The notes: generated by a model from the sequence alone, not told the origin. A stretch of 64,000 bases of DNA from Rhizobium cauense (GCF_019511525.1 NZ_JAEUAT010000013.1:62001-126000); one strand, 5' to 3'; positions 52,066 to 62,315 are shown, numbered from the stretch's first letter. A program made the numbers and translations.

Positions 52066-52646
52066 TCATGGCACATCGTGGATAGGCCGACTGGCAAGTT
52101 GAAGAAGCGTATCCATTTCGCGATGGGAGCGCAGCACCGCTACAGGGACATTGGGGCCATACCGATCAATTTGCTTGATGAATTGTGGCGCGTATCTCTT
52201 CTCGAAATTCCAAATGTACGACAGGAACTCTCGATCAGGCAGGGGCTCAGGGCAGCCGTCCGCCATCGCTGGGCGGACTGACCCATAATAGCGAGAGACA
52301 CGCTTCAGCAGACCGATCAGTGCGGTACGTCTGGGCACCCGGACCCAGAGGACCAGCTCAGCGCACGGCAACCTGATGTCGAAAGAAGACGCGCCGCTGC
52401 CGTCCATGACCCATTTTTGCCCTGCACCAGATGCCTAATGATGTCTCTCTGTTCAGCTCGATCTCGTTCAACCCACCCCGGAAGCCATCGCACGTCCCGG
52501 TCGAGCGATAGAAATTGCAGGTGACGCAGCTCGGCGACCTTTACAGAGAACGTCGTCTTTCCTCCGCCCGAACATCCAATGACCAGGACGCGCTCGGCGG
52601 TCGCTAGGTGGCGTGCCGCTTCAGACAGAGAAACATATCGAGGCAT
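52066..52646 (-). pseudogene. Frameshifted P-loop kinase (AAA/adenylate-kinase type)
   Basis: A single-base frameshift splits the gene. The first frame (ATG at 52646) has Walker A VIGCSGGGKTTFSVKVAE and LSLDRDVRWLPGWVERD. At about 52405, in an A5 run, the frame should change so that the second frame follows (MDGSGASSFDIRLPCAELVLWVRVPRRTALIGLLKRVSRYYG). Together they match the family of small bacterial P-loop kinases with an RxxRV lid. It could be a true pseudogene or a sequencing error. Confidence 0.7.
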
Positions 52647-52734
52647 CCAATTGTCACTCGCTAATCGTTTTGCTGAACGGGGGTACCGATTACTTGTGTT
52701 GGCCCAGTGCCCGGTGAACCGTAACCTCCGCTTC

Positions 52735-53157
52735 CTACATGGCTTTGACGAATAGAAGACGCTCAACTGTTTCGGACTCTAGGGCAAAACCTTCGCGCCG
52801 ATAAAACCGATCCGCAGGGTTTGTTCGTAGGACGCTCAGCTTCGTCGACATCCCCCGTCGAGCCGCCTGAGCGACTTTCGTCTTCAAGACGCGTGCTCCA
52901 ATGCCTTTGCCTTGGAAAGCTGGAGCGATGTAGAGCTTCTCGATGAACAAGTGATCATCATTCCATGTCGTTGCGACACAACCGATTTGAAGTTCATCCT
53001 GCTCGATGACCTCGTGACCAAAAACGTCGAAATTTTCCTCGCTTGACGGCTGCCAGGCACCCCACAACGCTTCCGCGTACTGACGCATGCAGACCTCCTC
53101 TAGTTCGAGCAAGTATGGTGCGTCGGCTATAGAAGCAGGTCGAAGTACAATCTGCAT
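52735..53157 (-). CDS. GNAT-family N-acetyltransferase
   Basis: A 140-residue GNAT enzyme: LRPASIADAPYLLELEEV at the start, LFIEKLYIAPAFQGKGIGARVLKTKV as the acetyl-CoA P-loop motif A (QGKGIG), and DRFYRREGFALESET near the end. It transfers an acetyl group to an unknown amine. It precedes the frameshifted kinase on the same strand. Confidence 0.88.
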   Translation of the reverse strand: MQIVLRPASIADAPYLLELEEVCMRQYAEALWGAWQPSSEENFDVFGHEVIEQDELQIGCVATTWNDDHLFIEKLYIAPAFQGKGIGARVLKTKVAQAARRGMSTKLSVLRTNPADRFYRREGFALESETVERLLFVKAM

Positions 53158-53610
53158 GGCCGCTTTCTTTCCCTTGCGGTATCAAACACCTTGTCACGAG
53201 GTGGCGCTTCTGGAGGAGGTGCGTTGGAACCGCCAAAAGATAGCGCCTTCAAACTGCTCTTATAAGTTGCAGAATTGCATCACGCCGCGTTTTTGTGCTC
53301 GCGTAGATTTCATCGCGTTCCTAATTTTGCTACCGCTGTGGTTGAAGAGCATTGGCATCCAGAGGTTCGCTTTGCCTAAGTAAGTCCCGGTCTCAATCCA
53401 GTTTCACCCACACACGCGGCAACGCAGGTTTGCCGTTGTGTAGTTGTGTTCACGGGGTGGCGGCATGAGACCGGTTTGGCATCGTTTCATGTGCCATCTG
53501 CGGCCTTCGCCGCAAAAAGCTCTTCAGCCACCCCAGAAACGCCATACCGCGCCCGAACGGGCTCTCACGCATCCATCTTGGTGAACTTCCGAACGGAAGA
53601 CCAAGACAAT
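53158..53610. other. Intergenic, no gene seen
   Basis: About 450 bases. The frame of the following gene is open to 53446, but the N-terminal part has no coding character. No other feature. Confidence 0.4.
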
Positions 53611-54249
53611 ATGTGCAATATACTTCAGGTCCGCTGGACCATAATCCCTACAACAGCCCCGCAGCCTTGGCTCGTTTGCAGCGGTTGTGGAGGTCTCAAC
53701 GCCTTTCAATGCAGCAACAAGATCAGGCTCAATGCGAACGGTCGGAAGCTCGACGCGTGGCTCATTTATGAGTGCACGACGTGCGACAAGACGTGGAACC
53801 GTTCCATCTTCGAAAGGCGAAGTGTACGGGACATCGATCCCGCCACGCTCGAAGCGCTGCAATCAAACGATCCGAATTGGATTCAGGCGGCAGCCTTCAA
53901 CCTTGAAGCTCTGAAAAGAAAGTCTCAACGGATTGACGAGTTCGCGGACGTGGAGGTCACGAAGGAGGTGGTAGGGGACGCTCTCGGTTGGACAGATTTG
54001 GGGATAGAATTCTCGGTCCCGTTCCCGGTCAGTACACGCTTGGATCGCTTGCTCGCCTCCGAGCTTGCGTTTTCGCGTTCCCAGTTGTTAAACCGCCTCA
54101 AAAACGGATTGATCCACACGAACTCTGATAGCTCAGCCTTACTACGGCGGCGCGTGAGGGATGGTTGTCGTGTAATTCTAGATTTGTCTGATCTCGAAAA
54201 CAGGGGCATGGTCGGACACTGGGCGGCCGTTGCCAAGATTTCTGCCTGA
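53611..54249 (+). CDS. DUF1062-family zinc-ribbon protein
   Basis: A 212-residue protein from the ATG at 53611 (MCNILQVRWTIIPTTAPQPWLVC). A zinc ribbon is made by CSGCG near residue 24 and CTTCDKTW near 60, and the DUF1062 core follows (IDPATLEALQSNDPNWIQAAAFN). The C-terminal TRLDRLLASELAFSRSQLLNRLKNG stretch looks like an S4-type RNA-binding element. Function unknown. The longer frame to 53446 is not supported. Confidence 0.8.
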   Translation: MCNILQVRWTIIPTTAPQPWLVCSGCGGLNAFQCSNKIRLNANGRKLDAWLIYECTTCDKTWNRSIFERRSVRDIDPATLEALQSNDPNWIQAAAFNLEALKRKSQRIDEFADVEVTKEVVGDALGWTDLGIEFSVPFPVSTRLDRLLASELAFSRSQLLNRLKNGLIHTNSDSSALLRRRVRDGCRVILDLSDLENRGMVGHWAAVAKISA

Positions 54250-54937
54250 TGAGACTGCGACGGAGGCCCGAGGCGGGCCTTCGTTTGCGCTTCACGCCCA
54301 CGCGACATTAGCGTCCGCTAGTTGGGCGGCCACTCGCTCAGCCAGTATTCCCCGTAGATTGCTATCTTGATAGCTCGACTGATTGCAGGCTTGATAGCTC
54401 GATGGATTGCAAACTGGATTTCAGTCGAAAAAGGATGGCGTGCGTTGACGTTGGTGGGAACCACCACCAAGATACCCAGACTGTACAGCTCTAGAGGCGA
54501 CCAAGCGCCTGCCTCAGAGACGCTGCTATGCAAGGCGAATCTCCTCTGGCGGTTCCAACATCATAGATCAACGACGAAGCCGGGACGAAAGCCACCGAAG
54601 AAGCGTTCGCCGCCATATCCCCGAGGGTTACAAACCCGCCGCGCTCATCGAGATGCGTCAGCAGGGCGCGTTCCACGAGATCCGAGACGTCTTGTCGGCC
54701 GGTGTCAGCGAGATCGCCGAGGCGAAGCCGGACGCTTTCCAAACTTCGTGGAGCAGTAGACCCCGAATCCGGCACCCGCACGGTAGCCGCCGATCTAGGA
54801 TTCGCCCGATAGAGCCGCGCAACCTCCTCGAAGCTTCCTCCCCGATCAGGCCGCACCACTGATCCGATCACAGATGGCGGTCGGCCTGACCGACGGGACA
54901 AACGCCATCGCGGCTTTTGGCTCTGTTGCTGTGTCGA
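54250..54937. other. Degenerate region, no gene seen
   Basis: About 690 bases with conflicting open frames on both strands (for example 54367-54759 plus, 54491-54901 minus). Two imperfect TTGATAGCTCGA-type repeats occur near 54367-54404. No family could be read from any frame. Probably decayed sequence. Confidence 0.35.
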
Positions 54938-55864
54938 CTATTCTTCTGCAGAGAGACTAACTAGCCTCTTGCGGAGGTCGGCCGAGAGGAGCCGTCCATC
55001 GTACGTCGTGGTAATCCGTGTCGCCTTGGCATCCGAATTCAATTCAATCGCAGTGATCCCACGCATTTCCTTCCCACGCCATTCGAAGCCGCCTCCGGCC
55101 TTGCCGCCAACCACATGTAAAAGCGTCGAGCCCGCTCCAAAGGGAGCCGACTTAACGATGCGACCAAGATATCGGGTCACGGCATCGCGGCCGACGACGC
55201 GGGTCCGGAGTGCCTCATCCTCGTACACCACGTCATATGAAAGCAAGTCCGCAAGATGTCCGAAATCGCCGCTTGAGACGGCCGCGTGGTAGCCCGCTGC
55301 GGCCTTACCGATTTCAGGTGACGCGTTATTTCTGATGCCGCTCTCCTTGAAGTCCGTAGGAAATTTGGCCTCCGGCGTGCGGACTGCCCGATAGATGTCA
55401 GTGGGAAAGCCAGTGCTATCCCAGTAGTCCACCCATCGGATGATCTTGCCATCCTTGAAATCAACTGCACCAATCAGGCGGATTTCGCCGCCGAACAACT
55501 CTGGTGTGTCAACGAAGGCGACGATCGCACTGTTAGGACCTCCAATCACCCTGACGGGATAAGACTTCCCGGAACCCCACTTTGGCATCGCCTCGGCAAA
55601 AACTGACTTCAGGCTATCGTAGCTGTCCAGCGGCCACCCGAGAACCGCGTCGGTGTAGGTTAACAGTTGCGGGGAGAAGAACCCCATGGTCGCCTCAACG
55701 TCATGCCGGCTCTTTGCATCAAAATAGGCATTGAAGAGCCTTGCTGTTTCCGGCGCGGCGGCGACCGTGTCAGCTTTCGTCGGAAAGGCGGCCGAACCAG
55801 CGAATGTCGGCACTAGGAGAAACGACAATGCCGCGATTGTCGAAAAGGGAGATGACTTAATCAT
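54938..55864 (-). CDS. Secreted double NTF2/SnoaL-like protein
   Basis: A 308-residue protein with a signal peptide (to about FAGSAAF) and two SnoaL-like domains in tandem: residues 40-160 (ARLFNAYFDAKSRHDVEATMGFFSP, VDFKDGKIIRWVDYWDSTGFP) and 185-300 (AAAGYHAAVSSGDFGHLADLLSYDVVYEDEALRTRVVGRDAV). The fold is a cone with a small-molecule pocket; substrate and role are unknown. Confidence 0.75.
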   Translation of the reverse strand: MIKSSPFSTIAALSFLLVPTFAGSAAFPTKADTVAAAPETARLFNAYFDAKSRHDVEATMGFFSPQLLTYTDAVLGWPLDSYDSLKSVFAEAMPKWGSGKSYPVRVIGGPNSAIVAFVDTPELFGGEIRLIGAVDFKDGKIIRWVDYWDSTGFPTDIYRAVRTPEAKFPTDFKESGIRNNASPEIGKAAAGYHAAVSSGDFGHLADLLSYDVVYEDEALRTRVVGRDAVTRYLGRIVKSAPFGAGSTLLHVVGGKAGGGFEWRGKEMRGITAIELNSDAKATRITTTYDGRLLSADLRKRLVSLSAEE

Positions 55865-56886
55865 ACGATTTTCCTTAGGGCGTGGTCCGCACCTTGGATT
55901 GGAGAAACGGCTCTTTGCCCGCCAGGCCGACCATCAGAGGTCGTCCGGCGATTCCACCCAAGTCTCTTCGCTATAATCGTCGTTGGAGCGTTTCCTCAGG
56001 TCGCATCGTCCTAGTCTCTGGCGCGGTCGTCCAAAACCAGAGTTGTGGCGGTTTCAACACTCTGGTCGTACCTTGTGCGCACTCGCAGAGTGCCGATCAG
56101 TAGACGCCCAGATGCTTTTCAGGTCGCCTCGGGACCGTCTTGGAACAAGCGTTCAGAGGCGCGTACCTATCAGGCACATCCTATCCGATACGCCGCCATT
56201 GAACTTCGTCATCGCATCAACGAAGACGGGTTCCGGATTGTTGACATACGGCATCGCAGGTAGCTCCGCCCGGAACGGCAGAGACGGTCGATGACTATAT
56301 GGGATCTGCGGTTTGTCCGTCTGAATCCTGATCCAAGAGAGTCGACATATACAAGGGCGACAGGAGCGCGGTTGCCCCTCTCCTATCGACGGAGTTTTCA
56401 TCGGTAGATCGTGTTACGTGTCGACACCCATCATCCTGCTCCCTGTTCGTCCTCAGCTAGAGCCAGTTTGCACTGTTGGGATCAACGTGGTGTCCCTCGA
56501 ACGAAAGCCTGCTCGGACTTAATTCTTGCGCGCGACCATGCGCGAAGCAAGTGTCCCGTCCGTACTGGTGGGTTCAAGGCGAGGCCGCGTGCCGCCGGGC
56601 TACTATTCAAGTCCTTTGAAGACGTACGCGCGCTTGTAGGTCGCAGCCCCGTTCCCGATGACTTTCCGCGCCGGGCATCAATGTTGTCCTCTGGGATAAT
56701 CGTTCCGACCTGAAAGTTCAGGCTCGCTGTCCTATGGTCTGGTATCAAGGGGCCGCACTCCAGCGATATCGTGAGCTTACCTTGCAGGTTTCCGGTTTGG
56801 CCCCCTATCGAAGCGTAACCGGCTGCCGCCCCGTACCGCTCTACAAGGCAACCTCGCAACCAGTTCACTCGTGACGGGAGGAAAGC
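55865..56886. other. 1-kb stretch without a confident gene, upstream of cydA
   Basis: No frame here carries a recognised domain; several long frames on both strands are mutually exclusive. The region may hold the cydAB promoter and a decayed gene. No FixK-type box like the one at 35866 was seen. Confidence 0.4.
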
Positions 56887-58293
56887 ATGGAAATGACAGC
56901 GCTTTTTCTCTCGCGTCTGCAATTCGCCTTTACCATCTCCTTCCACATCATCTTCCCCGCGTTCACGGTGGGTCTTGCGGCTTGGCTTACCTTCCTGGAG
57001 GCGCTCAGCCTTTGGACCGGGCGACCGCTGTATCGGCGTCTCTTCGATTTCTGGCTGAAGATTTTCGCGGTAGCCTTCGGTCTGGGTGTCGTAACCGGCA
57101 TCGTAATGGCCTTTCAGTTCGGTACAAACTGGAGCGAACTCTCGTTGCGCACGGGCCCGATACAAGGTCCACTCCTAGGCTACGAAAGCTTCACCGCATT
57201 CGCCCTCGAGGCCAGCTTCTTCGGCGTGATGATGTTCGGACGCTCCCGAGTTCCGCGGTGGCTGTATTTGTTTGCCTGTGCAATGGTGACGCTGGGCACC
57301 AGCCTGTCTTCGTTCTGGATCATGGTCAATAACTCATGGATGCAATGGCCCGTCGGGTACGAGATCGACGCCAGCGGGACTTTTGTGCCCACGGACTGGT
57401 GGGCAATAGTGTTCAGCCCCGTAGCGTGGGTCCGGTTCCCGCATATGATCCTCGCAGCGTACCTAACCACGTCATTTTGTGTCGCTGCGACAGGTGCGTG
57501 GTATCTGATCGACCGAAGACTCCGGGTCGAGGGCGTGGCAATGGTCAGGCTGGGCTTGGGCATGGCCGCGATATTGGTCCCGGTCCAGCTCTTCTTCGGT
57601 CATCTCACTGGCGATTATGTTCATGACAAGCAGCCTGCGAAGTTCGCGGCAATTGAAGGGCGTTGGAACAATGAGAAGCCTGCGTCCGAGATCTTGATAG
57701 CGCTTCCGGACGAAGCCGCCGAGAAGAACAGGTATGAGATTTCGATCCCCTACCTCGGCAGTATTATTGGTTCGATGAGCCTCACTGCGGAAGAAGTTGG
57801 GCTGAAGTCCTTCCCGGTGGACGAACGCCCTCCAGTTTTGATCCCCTTCTTTGCCTTCCGCATCATGGTTGGTTGCGGCCTCCTGATGCTCGCACTCGCT
57901 TGGTATGGGACCTGGCTTGGCTTCGAGGGGAAGCTGCCTGACCGCCGATGGTTGAACTGGTGCGTATTTCTGAGTTTTCCGCTTGGATTCATCGCAACGT
58001 TGACCGGGTGGTTCACAGCGGAAGTTGGTAGGCAGCCGTGGGCCGTATACGGAGTGCTGCGTACTGCCGATGCCGTCACGCCGTCACTCACGGTGGAGCA
58101 GGTCGCAATCAGTTTCATCGCGTTCGGTGTCATCTACACTTCGATAGCCGTCGCGGGAATCGTCTACCTATATCGCATGCTTCGAGCGGGCCCCGAGGAA
58201 ACAGTCCACGAGATCGGTGAAGGGGCAAATCCCAAGCGTCCCCTGGCTGTACCTGGTGGAAGTCCTGGCACACCACGCGATTTCACGGAGTAG
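56887..58293 (+). CDS. cydA: Cytochrome bd ubiquinol oxidase subunit I
   Basis: A 468-residue membrane protein, subunit I of a bd-type quinol oxidase. Features include LSRLQFAFTISFHIIFPAFTVGLA (His of haem b595 region), the GRQPW motif in TAEVGRQPWAVYG, and EATFFG-like EASFFGVMMFGR. The Q-loop is short, which places it in the cyanide-insensitive (CIO) type. It lets cells respire at low oxygen. It starts with ATG behind GGGAGGAAAGC and is followed by cydB. Confidence 0.93.
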   Translation: MEMTALFLSRLQFAFTISFHIIFPAFTVGLAAWLTFLEALSLWTGRPLYRRLFDFWLKIFAVAFGLGVVTGIVMAFQFGTNWSELSLRTGPIQGPLLGYESFTAFALEASFFGVMMFGRSRVPRWLYLFACAMVTLGTSLSSFWIMVNNSWMQWPVGYEIDASGTFVPTDWWAIVFSPVAWVRFPHMILAAYLTTSFCVAATGAWYLIDRRLRVEGVAMVRLGLGMAAILVPVQLFFGHLTGDYVHDKQPAKFAAIEGRWNNEKPASEILIALPDEAAEKNRYEISIPYLGSIIGSMSLTAEEVGLKSFPVDERPPVLIPFFAFRIMVGCGLLMLALAWYGTWLGFEGKLPDRRWLNWCVFLSFPLGFIATLTGWFTAEVGRQPWAVYGVLRTADAVTPSLTVEQVAISFIAFGVIYTSIAVAGIVYLYRMLRAGPEETVHEIGEGANPKRPLAVPGGSPGTPRDFTE

Positions 58294-58298
58294 TGGAC

Positions 58299-59282
58299 AT
58301 GATTGAGTTCTGGACCGCGAGTCTTGGGCTGACCCTGGCGCTGTATGTTATTCTCGACGGGTTCGATTTGGGCGTCGGAATTTTGTTCTCCACGACTCGA
58401 ACTGAAGATACGAAGCGGCACATGCTCAATTCGATCGCGCCGATATGGGACGGCAACGAAACATGGCTGATTCTTACCGCGTCGATATTGTTCGGTGCGT
58501 TTCCAGTCGTCTATTCGCTAGTGCTCAGTGCGTTCTACCTGCCGATCATCATTCTGCTTGCAGCACTTATCTTTCGCGGCGTCGCGTTCGAATTCCGAGA
58601 GAAGAGCAGGAGCAAACAATGGCTGTGGGACGCTGGATTTTGTATCGGCTCCTTCATTGCCAGCTTCGTTCAGGGAGCCGCGCTAGGGGCCATCGTCGAG
58701 GGAATTCCGAACATCGACGGACGCTTCACTGGCACCGCATTTGGCTGGCTCACCCCGTTTTCGTTCCTCTGCGGATTTGGGCTGTGCCTGGGCTACAGCC
58801 TGCTAGGCGCCAGTTGGTTGGTGAAGAAGTGCGAGGGCGAAGTCCGAGAGAGGGGATATCAGTTGATTCCGCAGCTCCTCGCCGGAGTGCTGGCTTTTCT
58901 TGCGATCGCGTTCGTAGTGTCGCTTGCGATGAAGCTGCCGGTGATGAACCGTTGGCTCGAACGTCCGGGACTCGGGGCATTCCCATTGATTGGAGTCGTG
59001 GGGTGTGCGGTGATTATGGAGGGCGTAAGATCGCGGCGGGATGGCTGGCCGTTCTCGGGTGCAGTACTCCTGTTCCTCTCGGCATTCGGAACTCTCGCTG
59101 TCTCCTTCCTTCCCTATATGGTTCCCTTCACGATCACGATCGAGCAGGCCGCTGCGCCGCATTCCAGCTTGTCATTTATGTTCTGGGGCGCCGGCCTGTT
59201 CGTCTTGCCGTTGACGCTCATCTACACGATCGTGGTCTACTGGCTCTTCAAGGGCAAGAGCCATTCGGGCAGCTATCACTAA
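58299..59282 (+). CDS. cydB: Cytochrome bd ubiquinol oxidase subunit II
   Basis: A 327-residue integral membrane protein with nine hydrophobic segments. The N-terminus (LTLALYVILDGFDLGVGILF) and NSIAPIWDGNETWLIL are conserved in CydB. The ATG at 58299 lies 5 bp after the cydA stop; a GTG at 58293 is in frame. No cydX-like small gene is seen after it. Confidence 0.93.
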   Translation: MIEFWTASLGLTLALYVILDGFDLGVGILFSTTRTEDTKRHMLNSIAPIWDGNETWLILTASILFGAFPVVYSLVLSAFYLPIIILLAALIFRGVAFEFREKSRSKQWLWDAGFCIGSFIASFVQGAALGAIVEGIPNIDGRFTGTAFGWLTPFSFLCGFGLCLGYSLLGASWLVKKCEGEVRERGYQLIPQLLAGVLAFLAIAFVVSLAMKLPVMNRWLERPGLGAFPLIGVVGCAVIMEGVRSRRDGWPFSGAVLLFLSAFGTLAVSFLPYMVPFTITIEQAAAPHSSLSFMFWGAGLFVLPLTLIYTIVVYWLFKGKSHSGSYH

Positions 59283-59436
59283 TCGGTGACAGATCGATCT
59301 GCTAGTTCTTGGCAGAGAAGCCGCGACCGCACAGGTGCGGAGAATGAACGCATCGCATCTCAACGACTCAATTTCGGAGCAAACACGCCTTCTCAGGAAA
59401 TCCCATCTGTCGCGCGTCCCTCCACAACGGTGGCCA

Positions 59437-60348
59437 TCAAGCCGAGCTACCGTCCCGGTGATGAACGTCAACATGCGTCAGCTTATCCGGATTTTTGACC
59501 ATATAGATTGCAAAGATCTTGTCGTCGCGGATGCCGAGAGCTGTTGTTTGCAACACACCCTTTGAATCAAGGCTCACATAGCCCGCTAAGCCGTTAATGA
59601 TAGCGGTTCGCAGCAAGGTGGGCGGAGTCATGGACTTCCGGTGAGCGGAAACGAAGAGTCGAACTGCACGCTCCCGACCCCGAATGACTTCTCGGAACGC
59701 TAGAACCTTGCCGCCGCCGTCGCTATGTATCTCGACATCGCGCGCGAGCAATGCCGAAAGCGCGGTGACATCGCCGTCACGCGACGCAGCAAAGAATGCG
59801 CGAGCAATTCCATCAGCCTCTGTCGCCCCGACGCTGTATCGTGGTCGTGCGTTCTGGACATTCTTGCGTGCACGAGAAGCAAGTTGCCGAACGGCAGCAG
59901 GTTCACGATCAAGCACCGCCGCGACCTCGGTCAGCGCTACGTCGAACACGTCGTAGAGCAGGAAGGCAGCCCGTTCTAGCGGCGAAAGCCGCTCCAACGC
60001 CAACATCAGCGTCACAGTGACATCGTCAGTGGTGGCTTCGCACGCATCCAGAGACTCGACCAACGGCTCTGGCAGCCAGGGGCCGACATAGATCTCGCGT
60101 TGCACTCGCGCCGACTTCATCCGGTCAAGGCATAATCGGGTGACGATACGGGTGAGATAGGCGGTCGGAGTGCGGACTTCGTCTTTAACGCGCATCCAAC
60201 GCAACCACGCATCCTGCACGACATCTTCCGCCTCGGTGATCGACCCAAGCATCCGGTAGCTCAGACGCAGCAAGCGTTTGCGCTCCCGGGTGAATTCCAC
60301 AATCCTTTGGTCGCTAAGCGACGCATCAGCGCTCGCTTCATCGGTCAT
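59437..60348 (-). CDS. ECF41-family sigma factor
   Basis: A 303-residue extracytoplasmic-function sigma factor with a SnoaL-like C-terminal extension. Region 2 is LLRLSYRMLGSITEAEDVVQDAWLRW and region 4 is LSPLERAAFLLYDVFDVALTEVAAVLDREPAAVRQLASRARKNV. The extension has the ECF41 marks DGGGK (HSDGGGKVLAFR) and NPDKL. Such sigma factors have no anti-sigma; the extension controls them. It is divergent from the AhpD-like gene with a matching promoter between them. Confidence 0.9.
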   Translation of the reverse strand: MTDEASADASLSDQRIVEFTRERKRLLRLSYRMLGSITEAEDVVQDAWLRWMRVKDEVRTPTAYLTRIVTRLCLDRMKSARVQREIYVGPWLPEPLVESLDACEATTDDVTVTLMLALERLSPLERAAFLLYDVFDVALTEVAAVLDREPAAVRQLASRARKNVQNARPRYSVGATEADGIARAFFAASRDGDVTALSALLARDVEIHSDGGGKVLAFREVIRGRERAVRLFVSAHRKSMTPPTLLRTAIINGLAGYVSLDSKGVLQTTALGIRDDKIFAIYMVKNPDKLTHVDVHHRDGSSA

Positions 60349-60498
60349 CGCCTCCTCGCGGATGTTATGAGTTCGGTCCGTTTCGTTCCTGCCGTGATGC
60401 CACATGCCACCTTCCTCGCACTCGATCGCTTGGCTCGTGGACGAGCGAGTTCGCGCAAGTGTGACATGGCCCCTGCCAAAAATAAAATCGGGTCGAGA

Positions 60499-60525
60499 TG
60501 TCACTTCTCCAATTGACGCGTCGTC
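60499..60525 (+). promoter_or_regulatory. ECF41-type promoter
   Basis: TGTCACT, 16 bases, CGTC: close to the ECF41 consensus TGTCACA-N16-CGTC as I recall it. It is 44 bp upstream of the gene at 60569. Confidence 0.7.
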
Positions 60526-60568
60526 AACCGAGCAGCGCCGGCTGTAGGCGCAATTCAAGGAGACCATC

Positions 60569-61024
60569 ATGAATGAGATCACGCGCCTCAACTGGCACGA
60601 GGTAGCACCCGCTGGAGCCAAGGCCCTGTTCGGCGTCCATCACTACGTGACACACAACACGAATCTGCCTGAGGAACTTATCCATCTAGTATTCCTGCGC
60701 GTATCGCAGATTAACGGCTGCGCACATTGTATCGACCTGCACACCCGCGATCTATTGAAGACCATGGCGGCCGACAAGGTCACTCTGGTCCCAGTGTGGG
60801 AAGAGGTGCCGCACCTATTCTCCGAACAGTACCGCGCGGCGCTGGCCTGGGCCGAGGAGGTGACGCTTGTCAGCGAAACGCATGCTTCTGACCAAGCCTA
60901 TGCTGCAGTTTCGGCAGTTTTCGAGCCCAGAGATTTGGTAGATCTTACAATCACGATCGCAGCTATGAATGCCTTCAACCGTCTAGGCGCCCCATTTCGG
61001 CTGCCGGTAAAGGCGCAGCCCTGA
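60569..61024 (+). CDS. AhpD-like carboxymuconolactone decarboxylase-family protein
   Basis: A 151-residue alkylhydroperoxidase/CMD-fold protein. The redox CxxC is in INGCAHCIDLHTRDLLK, typical of AhpD-like proteins. It is the standard partner gene of ECF41 sigma factors and its promoter fits that factor. The real substrate is unknown. Confidence 0.9.
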   Translation: MNEITRLNWHEVAPAGAKALFGVHHYVTHNTNLPEELIHLVFLRVSQINGCAHCIDLHTRDLLKTMAADKVTLVPVWEEVPHLFSEQYRAALAWAEEVTLVSETHASDQAYAAVSAVFEPRDLVDLTITIAAMNAFNRLGAPFRLPVKAQP

Positions 61025-61146
61025 AGATGCGCGGGCGCCGTTGCGTAGCCACGACGGCGCCCCTCGCTTGTATATCGGCTGCTTACAGGCCCCGCTTGCT
61101 CGCCCGCAGATGACCTCAGTCGGATGATGCCAGCGATCGATTGCCA

Positions 61147-62181
61147 TCAAGTTGAAAGAGGGACGTAAGGAAAATTCTTTGATGGCCCTGGGATGACTGT
61201 CTCCTTTCCTATGCCTAGGCGAATTGGAGTATTGGCGGCGATCGAGAACATCACGTCGGCGACGTTATCCGTCAAAGATCGCCCGTTCCAATCCGAGAAC
61301 CCAAAAATTGCTGGGGTTCCCAGCGTGTACGGCAAGATATTTGGAAACAGTCGACGAGCAAGTCGCTCGGCGTAAGCTCTAGGATCCTCTGCGGTTCCGT
61401 AGGCGCCGACTACGCCCGACACCGCCTTGATCACGGACTCTCCGTGCATTGCGAAGTCATCAGTAGGTATTCCAGCGTTCAAGCGGTTGCCTAAATCCCC
61501 GTTGAACTGCGTAAACAGCGGATGGATCATCGGTAGCCCGATGCGGTTGACGGAACGCCAGCCACCTGCGTCCGTTGCGAGTGTCGAAACCGCCCAGATG
61601 CCGAGGCGGCTACTAACGCCTTCTTGCGAGCGAAACTCGCCGTCCGGCACTTCCAGAACGATTGAATAGACCGTGTGTCCCGCAAAGAGGTTTCTCGCAG
61701 TCTTCGACGACCAATTCTTCAAGTCGACCGCGGTGCCATCCTCGAACGCATGGCCAACAGCATGGAGGACATCGGGATCAATCCAAAACGGATCCCCTGC
61801 CTTGCCAGCCCAGATCCTCAGTTTGTCAGGCGCTTTGACCTCCTCGCCCGTCTTACCTTCGAGGACGAGGTCTCCTATCTCGTTTGGATCAGCGGCTGCC
61901 CCTCCGGCAATCCGTCGCAAGACAAACCCCTGTTCTCCCTGCTCGTTTCGATCACCAAACGTCAACCGATACGTAATGTCCTCGACTGCGTCGTTGTTGA
62001 GATCGATCTTGATCTCGTACATCCCCTCAGGATGGAAGCCCGGGCTTGGTATGGGGCCGAAGATTGAATGACAGACGTTGATCGCGAAAACCGTGCCGAC
62101 CTCACCTCGGAAAACGTAAAGGTCGGTGATGTCGAGCCGAATGTCTTGCCTGGCCAACGGTGAGTCCAGATGATGGGACAA
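61147..62181 (-). CDS. DUF4331-family protein
   Basis: A 344-residue protein starting MSHHLDSPLARQDIRLDITDLYVFRGE, the typical DUF4331 opening, with a second typical block GIWAVSTLATDAGGWRSVNRIGLPMIHPLFTQFN. The family is widespread but uncharacterised. No signal peptide. It lies between the AhpD-like gene and the DUF488 gene. Confidence 0.85.
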   Translation of the reverse strand: MSHHLDSPLARQDIRLDITDLYVFRGEVGTVFAINVCHSIFGPIPSPGFHPEGMYEIKIDLNNDAVEDITYRLTFGDRNEQGEQGFVLRRIAGGAAADPNEIGDLVLEGKTGEEVKAPDKLRIWAGKAGDPFWIDPDVLHAVGHAFEDGTAVDLKNWSSKTARNLFAGHTVYSIVLEVPDGEFRSQEGVSSRLGIWAVSTLATDAGGWRSVNRIGLPMIHPLFTQFNGDLGNRLNAGIPTDDFAMHGESVIKAVSGVVGAYGTAEDPRAYAERLARRLFPNILPYTLGTPAIFGFSDWNGRSLTDNVADVMFSIAANTPIRLGIGKETVIPGPSKNFPYVPLST

Positions 62182-62315
62182 AGGAGGTCCTCCTGTTCAT
62201 TGAGTAAGTCGAGAAGATCACTTGTGATGGCGGGCTCGGGCTGGCAAAGCACGCTCTTCAACGCCAATCTATCGACGCATCTTCGCGAGTAATATTGTCC
62301 GTCAGCTCAGAGAGC

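Noticed and set aside
56482..57165. Long minus-strand frame overlapping the start of cydA
   Set aside because: No motif, and the overlapping cydA is unmistakable; taken as a shadow.
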